Source: Gorsachius magnificus
Taxonomy: Eukaryota; Chordata; Aves; Pelecaniformes; Ardeidae
DNA: 64,000 nt
Direction of reading: 5' to 3'
NCBI GenBank assembly: GCA_034008185.1
Contig: CM067082.1
Span: forward strand, 100,373,311 to 100,437,310
The notes below the pieces were generated by a model that did no database searches, was not told the origin of the DNA, and was given only the letters and a program-made list of their open reading frames with translations. Below, piece after piece: positions 23,429 through 35,800 of this stretch (its first letter is position 1; the number at the start of each line of letters is the position of its first letter). Made by a program: the position numbers and the translations under genes.

Positions 23429-26400
23429 CCTTGTTTCCTACATCTTTTGGACTCTCTTCATAAACATGTTTTCTCTCATTGTTTTTAAATTAATACCTTA
23501 GCATGGCTAGAGGTGAGGATTTTTACAAAATACCTGACTAGAAGGAAACTCATCCACATACCTGTGACAGTTTGAAATGGAGATAGCTCTTCAGGCCTGT
23601 AGCCCCAATACTTTTCTCCATATTACCCAAAGAGTATAAAGCACGATTTTGCTGTAATGCAATAAAGTAGAAGCATCTTCTGGTGACTCCTGTTACTCAG
23701 GTCAGTTCCCGGAAAGCAGGGAAGACTCAGTTCTTGGATAAGCTTGCAACTGGTTGGGGTTTGTTTGGTTTGGTGATGGGTTTGGCTTTTATTTTTGGAG
23801 GGGGGGCAGGAGAATTGTTGGTTTTGTGGGTTTTTTTTTAATCTAGAGCAGAGTAGTTGACACTATGAATACCATGTTGCGGTGTAGTTAATAGTGACTT
23901 CCATAAGTATTTACTGGACTTTCCTAATCTAGTGCAGTTACTACAAAGTAGCCTAGGTCTTTCTGTGATGCCTTAATGGACAGCACATTTTGAAAGGGGT
24001 ATACTTCATCTAAATATGAAAATATAATAGTATGTTATAAACCTCTGCATAACCTGATCTTTACTATGAATAGGATTTTTGAGTGCTCCAGTGCTCTCAC
24101 TATCAACATTTTAGGGCGACAAATCTCCTGTGATTCCTTGTAAGTGTGAAAAACGCTGTGTGGCTTATGTGCAGTAACCCCTACAGGAGTCTGTACAAAG
24201 CTATCTATTCAGCGTGAAGCCATGCAGAACTTACAAACTTCCCAGGAGTACATGAAGGGTTTGCTTCTGTTAAAAATACTATAAAAATTCTAGTGTCTGC
24301 TAGGGTTACAATATGTGCTGAAGTCCTGCGGAATATGAGGCTCTACCACAGGTTCTAGGCATGGCAGATCTGATTGGAGAACCTGTTTTCATTAGTCCTG
24401 TTCTCACCTTTCTGTTGATCGGAACAGCGACATCCCAATCACTACTTCCACTTCTGGGCCTACTAGTACTCACAAACTGTAGCATCTTGTTTAAAAAAAA
24501 AAACAAAACCAACTTGTATCGCTGTTTAGAAATTTCACTGTAATCTTCCTAAGTATTCAAAGGCATTAGTCTGAGTTGCTGCATAATAAAAACCATTCTT
24601 TAGTCAAACCTGAGCAATGCCATTGCAAATAAGTAATAAAGGAACTCTACAGTGATGAAGTTGATCAGATATTTTATGCTGTCCCATGCAGAAACAGTTA
24701 AAAGATAAATGGTGGAGCTTATTACTAATAAAACATAGTACATCTTGTACATTCCAGAGCCCATATGTAGACAGGTGAGAGCCTTTGAAAATAAGTTTCA
24801 AAAGCCAAAGTTGCTCTTTACAGTACACAAAGATAGCCTGAGTAAGTTCAATAGGTAACTAGCTAGACTTAAGCCCAGGCTCTTGTTAAACAGTAAAGGG
24901 AAGGGGGTTTGGACTTCTTTATTTTTATTTATGTGTTGTATTTATAAATTTTTAATGGAAATAGAGGAGGTCAGCCATTATATTGCTGTATGATGAGAGT
25001 AACAAAAAAAATAGCTAGAGATTGGCAATTAGTATGTAAGAACAGTTATTGGAGAAACAATTAGCTATAAAGTATGCTATGGCAGATCCCCAGTTCTAGA
25101 ATGCCTTGCTCAATTGCTTTGTCTCGAGTATTGAGAACTTTGATTTTATTTCTGAAGGAAAAAAAAAATATGATAAACAGGATTTATACAGCAAGATTTT
25201 AATAAAACCGGTTTTAGTTAAATAGGCACAAATATCCCTCATGCAGATTTGTTTTTGAATGGTGTGAATGAATAGCAGAAAGTATTGCACCTAATTATTC
25301 CATGTTCAAGGTGATTCTTATAGCTCAAGGAAAAGTACAGACTAGTTTAAATGCCAGGCTACTTTTTAGCATGAAAAATAGAAAGCTCAAATTCTGGTGT
25401 TTTAGAAAGTATATTTTTGTATGTGTAAATTAGATTATTTTTATACGGGGGCCAAAGAAGAAAGGGGTAGAGTCCAATACTGTTTTGATCGATTATAGCT
25501 GGTGTGGTTTGCTTTATTTTTTCTCTGAAGTGTTTGCAATATGCTTTAGTCATGTTGAGGTATTGCAGTTTTGACCTCTTTCGATTTCTTATTTCATTGT
25601 AGCATCTTATTTTAAAGCCCAGATTCCAGAGTAACAAGATTAGTCTTCTGCACTACAAGAGTGAGCTAAGAATGATTGAAGACAATCCTGGGATAGTTTG
25701 AAAGTGCTTTCTAGTTATGTCTTGGACAGCATTGCAAGTTGGAAGTATTTCTCCATAAGGGTAGGGCTACAATAACATGACATTCCTTCAGATTTAGTGC
25801 AGGTATCTCTACAGAGTGCAACGCTGTGCTTTATTGACAGACTTATTCACAGCTTCGAACACACTTCATCTGAACTTGTTGATGCCTTTTTTTATGCTCC
25901 TGTGCGAACTAATTTTTAATGCCCAAAGGAGTAGGAGGCAAAAATGCCTGCATTTGTGGCCAGGCTATTCCTGTAAGTACATGCAAATAGCAACCTTAGT
26001 GTGAGTAATACAGCTGTGCTGCATGTTTTTGATACCTGCAATGGCAGTGTTGCCTGAGTGTGCATGGAAGTCATCAGGCACCTGCTACTATCTGCACCAT
26101 GTACGATGCCCTGTATATCACTGTTACTATACCCAAAGCTGTCTTGATTGAGATTAGGGGCCTATAGACTGTATGAGAGGCTGCCTTACACCTATGCTGG
26201 CTGCAGAGCAGAGGGACCTTTATAGAGGGAACTTAACATACTCTCCATTTGATGGCATTTTCTTCAGTTATTAAAATTCATCATAGATCAGCACAGCTGG
26301 GTCTAAGACAGTTTTTTGCAATGTTCTTGGTAAAAAAAATAAAAAAAACATTGTGAGGACTCTTGAACAGCCTTCCATCATGATCTTACAACAGCTTACT

Positions 26401-27582
26401 TGAGAGGTGATGGACATTACATAGCAATGAATCTTTTCATATCTGGTAGACCTAGTTCTTCTAGCCCCCTTGCTGGGATGCATTGGGGTAAATGATGTTT
26501 GTGCCCATGTTGCTCTTCTGTAATTAAAAGCCAGACTTTAGGAGCTTTGGCTGATGCACATTGCAGTGAGGCTACTGCACCTTCTGTCTGAAAGGCTCTG
26601 GTATAGTGGGTTTGCATAGAATTTCCTGACTGGTGTAATTATGTATAATGTAATTCGTGCTGTTTACAGAACATAGCATGGGGTGATAGTTATTGCTTTT
26701 GAGAAGTGTGCAATCTTTTCTGAAGTCACTTTTAAATATGATTCATGTAGAAAATTGGCATTTGCCAGCTTTATAACTAGACTTTCTATCCCTATGAGTC
26801 CTTTATTTAGTTGCATTTTAAAAATACATATTTTTAGACAGCAGTAGGAAAGGATGGTGAAGGGAAAATAAATAGAAACAAGTTTGTTTCTGAGAATAAC
26901 AGTGAGCCCAGGGAATGTTTTTTTTCTTACCTGAATCATTGTGGGTTTACATTGAAGAGTGCACTACTTTCTCTGGCTACTTACATTTAGCACAGAGGGG
27001 AGTTCTAGGCTTGCAGTGTCTTTAACTTCTCTTCTGACACCACTGACAACTTGATCATTCTCATGTGAATGTTTTGCTATCAGTCATCTCCTGTCTGTTT
27101 TGCCTTTCATCTTTCCATGCTCAGAAAACACATTGGATAAGATACATTGAAGTACATAGGGGTCTTCTAGTGAAGATCTAGGGGCCTGTAAGGGTTTTTC
27201 AAATACCCAGATCTGTGAGCCCACTGCTTATACTAAGTCTGTGAGATGGAATTGGAATATTTTTATATGAATCTCTCTCAGAAGACTTGAACTAAAAAAT
27301 TTCCTTGCTATTCCAATAAACCTATACATTCTCCAGAACAAAAATATGTTCTTCAACAGGATCCAATATTTCACAAAAACTCCCATCCTCAAACCCATCC
27401 ATATTTCATTCTTCTAACTAATTCCAGGCATTTTATCCAACATGAGGTGCATAGCATTTGGCTAAAACAATTTAAACACACTTGGAAACTTGAGTAATAA
27501 GATTCAAAATGAGATCAGATTAAAGAAGAATTGTAAAAAAATATAAAGTCTAGGTTGCAGGACATCTATAGAGATGGTAAAG
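23429..27582. other. Non-coding spacer, no gene recognised
   Basis: No gene, RNA gene or clear repeat was recognised in 4.1 kb. Short A/T runs and a G-rich patch near 23800 are present. Open frames reach only about 90 codons and none has a recognisable motif. Confidence 0.65.
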
Positions 27583-27735
27583 TTCAGGCCTCTCTTAAAA
27601 GCAGGGTCTTGGATTATTTAATATTATTTAAACCAGAGCCCCATCAAGGTGTGCCCTAAATATTTTCGGTGGTGGAGACTCCACTTCTCTGGACAGCCTG
27701 TTCCCAGGTGTAACCATGTTCAGTGAAGAATTCTC
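27583..27735 (-). mobile_element. CR1 LINE internal 3' UTR-proximal fragment, degraded
   Basis: On the plus strand the text GGAGACTCCACTTCTCTGG followed by ACAGCCTGTTCCCAGGTG is the antisense of the CR1 block that encodes the end of ORF2 and precedes the 3' tail. The octamer tail itself is not recognisable, so the copy is either truncated at this end or too diverged there. It is an older fragment than the other CR1 tails, judging by visible divergence. Confidence 0.8.
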
Positions 27736-30188
27736 TTCAGAACTGCCTCTGAGGCAAATCGTAATATTGCCTTCTTGCTTTCTCATAACTTCATTGATTC
27801 ACATTGCCATACATGACATAAAATCAGCAAAATTCATGTTGCAGATGTTATAGCCAAGATAATTAGTGTTAGAGAGGGCAAGTGATGCCAGCTGTCCAGT
27901 TGTTGCTGTGGTTCTTGATTGATATAAAACTAATTTTTTTGAACTAAGCTTTCCTAATTTTAGAAGGCAGCAGTTGTTAGAGGATGGTCCTTTGCTTAAA
28001 GATCTTGCTTGCTTGGGACTTCATGAGTCTTGGACAACAAGGAGTAACCCTGCCTGATTTTTTCATTGTCTGGTAGAAATAATTCTGTTCCTGAGAGACT
28101 AGCAGAAAAAGGAATAGCATATGACATGATGCAGCCTTCTTGCCATTGTCCTGCTATTATGATGCAGGATAGTCTGCTGGTGACACCTGTCTGCTGTGGT
28201 CTTATCAGAGTACAAGTCTTCTGTTCTTCACATTAACTAATGCTCCTCAATCTCACCCCTGAGAGCAGTTTCTTGGGAATGGTGTTCTCTATCAAAACAG
28301 GCTGTTCTTTTAACACTTTTCATGCTGCTGCTTCTGGTGCTTGTAAACACACATGCATTACCATTCATATTTCATTTGTACAAATATTAATATTTCCATC
28401 AAAAATATCTACAATTCAAACATGCCCCAAGAATGTGCCATGAGCATGTTACACACCCATGTTTCTTGACTCGTACGTGTATATATTAATAATAATGTTC
28501 ATCACAGAAGACAGAAGTGCTGATGATTTACTGCCACTCTTACTCTTTTAGAACTGTCCACAAACCTCTGAAAAAAATATTCAAATATTCTTTCTTCTGT
28601 CAGAGGAAATCAATTAAACATGACTTGAGGGAAAAGTATTCTAATCCATACCGGCAATTACTGTCCAATTTGGAGAAGACATTTTCTCTCCACTTATTTC
28701 TAACATAAGAAGCTATGGTAAAATTAGTCATGTTAAGATATTTTTATTTATCTTCCTTAATCCCATAGTGCTATGAAACTGCTGCTGTTTATGTCACTTT
28801 GACATATAACTCCTTTCAAAATTTGCCTAAGTATAGTAGTTATTTCTAACTCCTCTTCTGACAATTGATTAGAACAGGTTCTGAGGATAAAACAATGATT
28901 TAATTAGTCTGAACTTTAGTTTGAATCCATAATGCTTGAAAATAGGAAATGCTACTTGCTGTTATTAAACCAAGGAACCCTTCTTCAAAGTCATCGAATG
29001 TCATTGGCTCGAAGTGAGGAAATTATCAAAGTGTAGGAGGTATGTCACTGCTTGCCTTCTTGAAGAACAGTCTAAACAAGAGGACTACGTTTTTATGGCT
29101 CTCCTCAAAGAAAGTACTATGTGGCCTTTCAGCACAGCTAAATAAAAGATAATAAAATCTTATCTGTCACACTGGGAAATAAAACTTGTTTATTATTTTC
29201 TTTTAATAGAAAAAGCTATTAGCAAGCCAATTGCATTAATCTACTGAACTAGGACATTGAATAAAATCTTTTTTGAACTACTTCATACAAAGAGCCATAT
29301 TCTGGTGAAAATTATTGTCCTCACGTAGACCAACCTTCCACAGAAGCCAGTGGGTGTCTTTGCTGAATAAATACTTTAATATGTAGGCTGGGGTATTCTG
29401 AATTGTAGTGTAAAGACACTTCAGATCTAACACTAGTTAGCAGACTGGATGTCTTTTAGTTACCTTTATTGGTGAGGAAGGAAACTGAAGGCATGGATGC
29501 TTCTCTAATAAATCATTGTATGTCATCTCTCTTCTGTAACTACCTTGTGCAAATTCTAGCTGTAAAATACCTGCTTACACAGCTTGGTCAGTTTTATATT
29601 AATGCTGAAATATTTCTTCTTGCTTCCACTCTTTCTGATGCAAGTTAGAATCCTTGTCCTTGCACAAGTGTCAAATCTGCATTGCTGAGACACTGAATTG
29701 CTTGTTCCTCACTTTTAAGAGTCTGGAAAAGGGGTTAAGTGGAGTTCAGATTTTTCTGTGCCTTGCCTAAAGAAATCCTCAGGCTGCTTCTTTAAATTAG
29801 TAAGCTAATGTAAAGGGAAGGAATCCAGCATCCAGCAGTTTTCTGGGCTGGATGCTTCTCAGTTCAACCCTCAATATGCATTACAGCTAACTGAATATGC
29901 AGAGCCAGCTTCATCCCCTCTCCATATAAACTGATGTTGCTTCAAAGCCACTTCATACCTAATAAGGAGACTGAATTAATTTCTGATCCTCTGGTTTTGG
30001 AGAAGAATGCAAGCTGCCCCTGAAATATCAATGTAGATGGCACTGTTGACCAGTGGGTGAACAGAAATGTGGGAGCTAGTTATTCCTGCTGGAGCTTAGC
30101 TTCATAAAAACCTACATGGAGCTCCTGCCACACCTGAGGCTTCCAGTATAAACCTAAAAGAAAGCAGCAGCATCTCCTCCCTCATACT
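27736..30188. other. Non-coding spacer, possible ancient repeat trace
   Basis: No gene is recognised. Around 29325-29370 the text CAGAAGCCAGTGGGTGTCTT resembles the GAAGTCAATGGGAGTTTT core of an old amniote repeat, but it is too short and diverged to call. The rest is AT-rich unique-looking sequence. Confidence 0.55.
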
Positions 30189-30268
30189 TAGAATCATAGA
30201 ATCGTCTAGGTTGGAAAAGACCTTTAAGATCATCAAGTCCAACTGTTAACCTAACCCTGCCATGTTAC
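30189..30268 (-). mobile_element. CR1 LINE 3'-end fragment
   Basis: The left edge on the plus strand is TTAGAATCATAGAATCG, the antisense octamer tail. It is followed by GGTTGGAAAAGACCTTTAAG and the AACTGTTAACCTAACCCTGCC block seen in the CR1 group at 21931 and 61763. About 80 bp remain, and it is non-coding. Confidence 0.92.
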
Positions 30269-33147
30269 TTCCTACCTCCTATGATATTGCCTATAGAGAA
30301 AGTTTGAAGTAGGTTTTGTTAACGCAGATACAAGATACTGGGCTTGCTTTTCTGTGTTTTTTCCAAGGCTTCTGTGCCTGTATTGGCTTGTACAGGGAAG
30401 TAGGAGAGGCTTTTTTCTGAGCAGAACAACCAGGAGTCTCCTGAAGATAGACATTATAAATCTGGGGAAGGCTGGGTAACCCAGGCTTGTTCTACCCTCA
30501 TATCTGCTGCTCGCATATTTCATATAAGGAACCCATGAGCTCCCAGGGACCCCATCTGCAGCTCATCGTCTTCCCTGTCCCTTCAACCTCAGCACAGGTT
30601 TTGAGGACCATGACTTTGACATGAAGTTATGACTGCTCATGTCCATTGACTGAAGAGAAAGCCAACAGGTGTTATCTTGTAGCAGGGCTGTGATAAAACT
30701 TACCTTGAATATGCTACCACAGGACTTCACTTGCTGCTGCTTGCTGAAAGGCTTGCAAGCAGGCTGTCTCAGCTCTCCCGTTAATGTTGCTCCCAGTTGT
30801 CTGCAGCCACGTGGTATCCTTGTATACCTTTGTATAAGCAAGGTTGTGTGGCACTTACTATTTTTATTTTGGCAACAAACTAAGATCAACCTTCACCTCT
30901 TCTCTGTACATCCTAGGTCTCCATTGTATATTCTGTGCTTGTTCAGTCCCTGTGGAGAAAACAACAGCAGCAGGCACAGAAGAGGTGAAATTTCCTCTTA
31001 TCTAAATTGTTTGCATGCATTAGTTAAAAGCTACCTGACCTCTGAGGTACCTCACTAGTAAACTCTTTTCTTTCACACCTCTTATTACCTCTTCACTGTT
31101 TCCTACCTTTGAGCTAATTTTCTATCCTAAAGCTACTATTTTAACCTATGTACCATAACTCTCTGCCTTATTCAATTATCTTCAGCATGGAACCTTATTA
31201 CTCTTCGAAAATATAAGTGTATGAAACACTGCAGTTCCCATGCTCCTGCTGCAGCAGTATTATCTCTTAAGAATGAAAGCAAGTTAGTTTAAGCAGGACT
31301 CTTATGGGTCCACATTGGGTATTTAGAATCAAATTATTCACATTAAGGTCTTCACAATATGTCCTTCAAAACATTTCTTCCCCTATCCCCCTTCTCCCTT
31401 AACTACGCTCACCAGGCTATAATTTGTTTGCCACAATATATTTTGTGGCTTTTTTTCATTCAAGAGTGGTTGTATCCAGTGCTCTGGAGTATGTACTGTG
31501 ACTAGAAAACAAAGCTTTCATCTTCTTTGTCCTCTGGAAAGTTTGGAGCAAAATAACCATTTAACAAATCTGCCATCTTCATCCTCACTGCCAATTCCCT
31601 ACTATCACTTTTTAGTGGACCAATTTTCTCTTTTATGGTCTGTCAAGTCAGAATATATGTGAGAAGTCCTTTATTTTAGTTGAACATTGCCTGGCAATTT
31701 GGATGTTTGGTTCTCTTATTTTACACCTCTAACTGGAAAGAAACATGCTGCCAGTTTAGCCTGGTAGCAAAAGTTAGTAACTATTAAACACATCAGGCGT
31801 TTTATTGATTGCTTCTTGAATGACAGTTCTTTATCGTTAGAGTGCAGCCCCAATACTGCAAAAGGAGGACCACATGCTTCTGTATTTTGGGATATTTGGA
31901 TCCACATCTGAAGCTTGTTACTGACCCCTGCTATAATAAAAAGCTAATGCATATCCCACCCTTCTCATGGAAATGCTGTTCTCTGCAAGACTGATATAAA
32001 CAGATTTTCTTCTGGGGCCTCTTCTCTGCCTTTGTGTAGCATATGAAGGGCTTCAGAGAGCTGTGGGTGCAGAGCGGGTAGCACCCTATTCAGAGTATGG
32101 GAGCTTGAAAAAAATAGAGAATACTAGTTATTGTCTGTATCCATCAAACTAAATAGGGAAATCAATTTACATTTAATAACACAACTCCTTCCACTGCTGA
32201 GAGGCAGTACAGACACTAGCTTAGCTACTTCAGCACATGTCTAGCTGCAGCTCATTTATGGGAAAATAATGGTATTTAGCATCAGCATATGTTAAATCCC
32301 ACAGAACTTACCATGAAAGAAAGCCTATTCCACCTAGGTCATGCCTATATAATTGAATGCTCTGAAAACAGAAAATCTGAAACCTCCCATTCATTTGCAG
32401 TTTCCCTATGAAATGGAAGATGTTTGCTTAAACTGAGTAAACCTGTAAAAATCAAGCTTAGCTTTTGTGTTCATTGGTGTGGTAGAATAAAGTTATGAAA
32501 GAAGCTCACTTTCAAGATCTTAACAAATGTGGAACATATTATTGTGCATTTAGTAGAGGGGTCTTGTCCTCTTTAGCATGATGCCTTAAAACTTGGTTTG
32601 CTCTGTCGTATTTCATTGGGTTTAAGGGAGTTATAACACCTTCCGTAGTCCTACTGGTGAAGGAGTGGGGAAGAGGAATCCTGCAGTTCATACAGGGAAA
32701 AGTAAGCACTAGATCCTCAGGCTGAGATACTCTGGAAGTTCCTTCAGGGTTCACAGTTGCCCTTCTGATACGTATATGCTTCCTGAAAGGTGCTTGTCGC
32801 AAAATTCCAAAGCCTGCCAAAAAGTCACATATGAAAAATAGGACTTGGACTGCTCCTTGACCAGACCAGGGCATAATTCCCTATGCACGTAGTAAGTGTT
32901 AACACAATCCAAAGAAGAGCTAATGTTTTTCTGTCAGAATAGTTTTGTCAGAGAATGCTGATTTGCAGTAATATTAAAAACATTCTTAATAGCTTTGTCA
33001 AGATGATTAATAACAAAAACAGGTTTTTTAAGTATGGAAAAATTGTTTTGTTCTGACTTCTGTAGAAAGTTATAATGCAGTATAATCATGCTAAATACAA
33101 AGATGTCTCAAATGATTAATGAATAACAGGGCAAAATGTATCCTCAT
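30269..33147. other. Non-coding spacer, no gene recognised
   Basis: Two opposing open frames of 108 and 129 codons overlap at 30563-31058, but neither resembles a known protein and they lie in a mildly GC-rich patch. No repeats or RNA genes were recognised. Confidence 0.6.
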
Positions 33148-33913
33148 GAGACTTGTACAGGGCTTCCACCCAGAGAGACCTCAAAAGGCTAGAGGACTGC
33201 TTTGGCAGAAACCCCCTAAGCCCAGCAAAACAAGTGGGAAATCCTGCACCTGACTGGGAGGGAATAGCAACTCTATGTACAACAGTACAGGTGCCTGTGT
33301 GGATGGATCTGGAAAAGGAGAAGCTGCTGCACACTGCATGTTCTTGCTGCAGTCAAAGTTAACCATGCAGGGGGCTGCATTAGCTAGGATGCAGCTGTAG
33401 GATTGAGGGAAGGGGCTGTTCCAGCACTTGAGTGTTGAAAGTACCAAAACCAAAGCTTTTCCTCTCTGCAGTACAAGAGACTAACAAAGAGGACCCAGTG
33501 CAGTGGAAGGCTGCCAAGGTGGTGAAGGGGCTGGAGTGGCATATCAAGACTGAGGGCACTGGGACTGTTTAGCCTGGAGAAGAAAAGGCATCTGAGGGGA
33601 TCTTCAGCTACCTGTAGGAGTCTTGCTAGAGAAGATGGAAGACAGGCTCTTCTCTGAGGTGTGCAGTGAAAGGACAAGAATTAGTTGTTGCAAATTGCTG
33701 CAAGGAAAATCATGGGTTATAAAGAAAAACTTTCACAATGACAGTGGTCAAACACTGGAACAAGTCATCTGGAGAGGCTTTGGAACTCTTCAGAGCTTGG
33801 CTGGACAAGGCCCTGAGCAGCCTCACCTGACTCCGAAGTCAGACTTACTTTGAGCAGAGAGTGGGATTAGATGACCCTCGCATGTCCCTTCCAATCTAAA
33901 TTATTTTGTGAAA
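33148..33913 (+). mobile_element. CR1 LINE, 5'-truncated, degraded reverse-transcriptase end plus 3' UTR
   Basis: The plus strand follows CR1 from late in the reverse-transcriptase region to near the 3' end. Ordered landmarks are GTCCTGCACCTG-like text near 33245, GCTGCATTAG near 33373, the TGGGACTGTTTAGCCTGGAG block near 33560, AACACTGGAACAAGTCATCT near 33755, and a final GATTAGATGACC...CCCTTCCAATCTAAA block at 33870-33902. Several small deletions and frame breaks interrupt the coding part, for example between about 33380 and 33500, so no reverse transcriptase can be made. The octamer tail is barely recognisable. This is a moderately old copy. Confidence 0.85.
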
Positions 33914-34982
33914 AATTGTGGTTAAGTTTGATACAAGACTTGATCAGAACTTTGGTACTATGGATATTTTTTGTTATTTGAGAATAGGAAGAGATGGTCA
34001 TAAACCTATGAGTGGAGAAAACTGGGCTCCAAAACTGTTCCTATCCAAATTGTAGTGAGGTTTCTCCTGATTCAATTTGAAAATTGTCACAAAGATCAAT
34101 TAGTTTACATATACTTCTACCTCTGTTTTAGTTCAAGCCAATAGGGTATGGTCATATACCAGTGAAAAATGAGGACCCTCCTCCCATTTCACTCCCTGGC
34201 ATGCTAAATAAAGAGCAGCAACATATTCTACAGTTGAACTCCAATTTTTTAATCATATTTCCTAGGGCAGTGCTCACAGACCACAAGAGATAGCAACCCC
34301 ACTGAGCTAAGCGCTCTGCCAGCACATTGTATTGTTTTGTTACACTGCAGAACATGCAATTTTTCTAAATCACTTGACATCTGGAGTTTTACAATACAAA
34401 AACTAAGAGAAAAAGATTGTTACGGGCCCAAGCAGTGGGTTTGAGCAGCCAATGAGTATTTTTCTATAGTTTATTCAAAATCAAACTTAATCTTACTCAT
34501 GCATATGTTCATGAAAATCTTAGCATTTGTTTTAAATCCTTGTGTATTCATGTAAAATTAATAACTGTTTATTTGAATTAAGAATCTGCATTTAATGGCT
34601 TGCATTTTGTTGGTTATGTAATTTAAAAGGTATTACTTTTGGATACTGCTTTAATACTTAATACAACTTACATCACTGATAGTGCGTATTACAATCAGCT
34701 GTACAGCATGCTTTAAAAGTTATGCTAGTTCTACAAGTTAATTTAGAAGACTGCAGCTTACATTGCAGCATATGTATTTGATTTTAATAGAGAAGTCTGA
34801 AAATATGTGCAAGACCAAAATTATTTACTGAAGCAATTTGAGAATACTTTTAATGAAGTACAGATAAGAGGATTCTTCATACTGCTTGGAGAATTCATAA
34901 ATAGGGAAAAATATTAGGAATGAATCCTTGGCTCTCTGAGAGATAAGAATACAAGCAAAGATCAGCCCTAGTTTCTTTTTTC

Positions 34983-35000
34983 TTTTTTTTTTTTTTTTTT
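34983..35000. repeat. Poly-T run (18)
   Basis: An uninterrupted T18 run is preceded by a T-rich stretch. It might be an antisense poly-A tail, but no retroposon body is recognisable to its right. Confidence 0.85.
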
Positions 35001-35454
35001 AGACCAATATTCTGGCTGTGGCTAGGGTAGAGGTGTGCTTCAGGGGAGCACGCCCAAGTACAGTGCATTTAGTTGTGTAACTGGCAAAGGAGAAAGGGCC
35101 CCTGATACTTACTTAAATAAATCCAAGTGAATTTTAATTCATTTTACCAAAAAAATGTTCTTTTAGCTGCTACTTGTTAATCTTACTCATGTGGAAGCCA
35201 ATGTTTAAAAAAAAAAAAGAAACAAAAAACTTGAAGAAAAGGAATACAGTTGGTGTTGAGAGCACTGATAAATGGTGGAATAAGAAACCTATATAAGGAC
35301 CTTGCAGCTTCAGGCTTGATGGAATTCCTTGCCAAAGACTTGTTTCAGTGGAGTGCAAGAGGCAGAAGGCACACTTCAGAGAGCCTAACCTGGAATTGGA
35401 GAGAGGGATTATAAAGTGTTTATTTAATAAAAATGAATGAGGTGATACAACAGT

Positions 35455-35800
35455 AATTGTGAGAGGTGGGCAAAGTCACAGGAGAGGAGGGACTAGAAAT
35501 GAGTTATTAAATCACACTCACTGTGTGATGGAGGTGTGGGGTAAGCCAGAAGAGAACAAGAGATTAAACAGAGAAACAAAGAACAGGGAACAGATAAGAA
35601 GCATTTTAAAATCTGGAACAGATAGGAGAGAGAGAAGGGGAAGAGAGCAGATGAGAAATATTTGTTTGAGGGGAAAGGAAAGCATTACAGGAGAGAAATG
35701 GGAAAAGGAGGTAAAAGAGGTTAAAGACAAAGTTAATTTTGTCAGTTTTCTGTATAGGGAGGGAAGTGAACAGAAAAATGAACAAGAATTGCAAAAAGGA
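35455..35800. repeat. Purine-rich tract on the plus strand
   Basis: Over about 350 bp the plus strand is dominated by A and G (GGAGAG, GAAAGGAAAG and similar) with few pyrimidines. Such polypurine tracts can form triplex or slipped structures and readily produce spurious open frames, which explains the 117-codon frame here. No unit length is evident. Confidence 0.65.

Noticed and set aside
33153..33362. Short frames on both strands at 33.15-33.68 kb as possible genes
   Set aside because: They fall inside a degraded sense CR1, either as remnants of reverse transcriptase or shadows of it.
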